Shown here in pieces: positions 38,369-38,542 of a DNA stretch of 38,542 nucleotides. Positions within the stretch are counted from its first letter, which is position 1. Each line of letters begins with the position of its first letter. The stretch is taken from positions 1 to 38,542 of the IMG/VR virus record IMGVR_UViG_3300013130_000001. One strand, 5' to 3'. The notes beneath the pieces are model-generated. The model saw only the letters and a program-made list of their open reading frames with translations, had not been told where the DNA came from and made no database searches. Both the position numbers and the translations under genes were made by a program. Origin of the DNA: a virus.

Positions 38369-38542
38369 ATGAAGGAGACACTAGCGGAATGGTTGAGACA
38401 GAGATTTAGCGAAAACCCGCAGATCAACCAGACCAGCCTGGCCATCTCACTGAAGCTCGGTCAATCCACCATCTCCAACTGGCTGCGTGGTGTTGCTCTG
38501 CCGGATCCTGAGAATTGCCACAAACTAGCCACATACTTTCAC
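38369..38542 (+). CDS. XRE-family HTH repressor, 5' part (continues at position 1)
   Basis: Codons 1 to 58 of the 138-aa repressor: MKETLAEWLRQRFSENPQ, then the HTH INQTSLAISLKLGQSTISNW. From 38420 on the sequence repeats bases 1-123, and the frame continues to the stop at 366. There is no Shine-Dalgarno site between the -10 and the ATG, consistent with leaderless translation and weak self-limited expression typical of prophage repressors. It is divergent from the lytic promoter 44 bases away. Confidence 0.88.
   Translation, partial: MKETLAEWLRQRFSENPQINQTSLAISLKLGQSTISNWLRGVALPDPENCHKLATYFH
38420..38542. repeat. Right copy of 123-bp terminal direct repeat
   Basis: Identical to bases 1-123. 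Removing one copy gives a 38,419-bp circle. Confidence 0.95.

Overview
This window looks like one complete, circularly closed genome (about 38.4 kb unit) of a temperate tailed phage from a high-GC bacterium. Its last 123 bases repeat its first 123 bases, and a repressor gene reads through that junction. The short-tailed (podovirus) type is an inference. I see an SU10-like major capsid protein, a portal, an adaptor-like protein, a large nozzle-like tail protein, a tail fibre and a giant internal-type protein, but no tape measure, sheath or major tail tube gene. The host cannot be named from the sequence; a GC-rich, possibly Chloroflexota-like bacterium is only a guess.

Layout. A small rightward lysogeny module (38369 through the junction to 2251, + strand) holds an XRE-type repressor, a TM2-domain membrane protein, a serine-recombinase-like protein lacking its catalytic domain, and a small winged-helix protein. 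Everything else that codes is on the minus strand, read right to left from a consensus promoter at 38297-38325. The early block (38250 to 31430) holds small zinc-finger, HTH and membrane proteins, then about 1 kb with little coding signal but many inverted repeats, including a pseudoknot-like pair of 11-bp helices and a 62-nt tRNA-like element. It ends with a probable replication organizer and a ParB-like gene that is frameshifted at a G run. At 31339-31429 a promoter fires straight into a strong intrinsic terminator, an arrangement like lambda pR'/tR'. Beyond it lies the late block: a C39-like peptidase, a small basic protein, terminase subunits, a portal (split at a G9 run), a 2625-aa giant protein, a holin-like lipoprotein, scaffold, capsid, a cluster of glycosyltransferase, methyltransferase-like and sulfotransferase genes, then adaptor, nozzle-like protein, an XhlA-like protein, two nucleases and a tail fibre.

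Signals not explained by genes: (1) a 12-bp palindrome, TGTCCGCGGACA, occurs four times; the one intergenic copy sits exactly at the centre of 9-bp inverted arms. (2) At least nine copies of an ATCCGTTT-type repeat sit at gene boundaries and supply stop codons and short C-terminal tails. (3) A + strand RNA with its own consensus promoter is closed by a 12-bp helix at 10058-10170. (4) The roughly 1-kb RNA-like region lies at 34211-35257. A Rep-like gene beside a ParB-like gene, repeated palindromes and a recombinase without its catalytic domain together suggest, but do not prove, maintenance as a plasmid-prophage rather than by integration.
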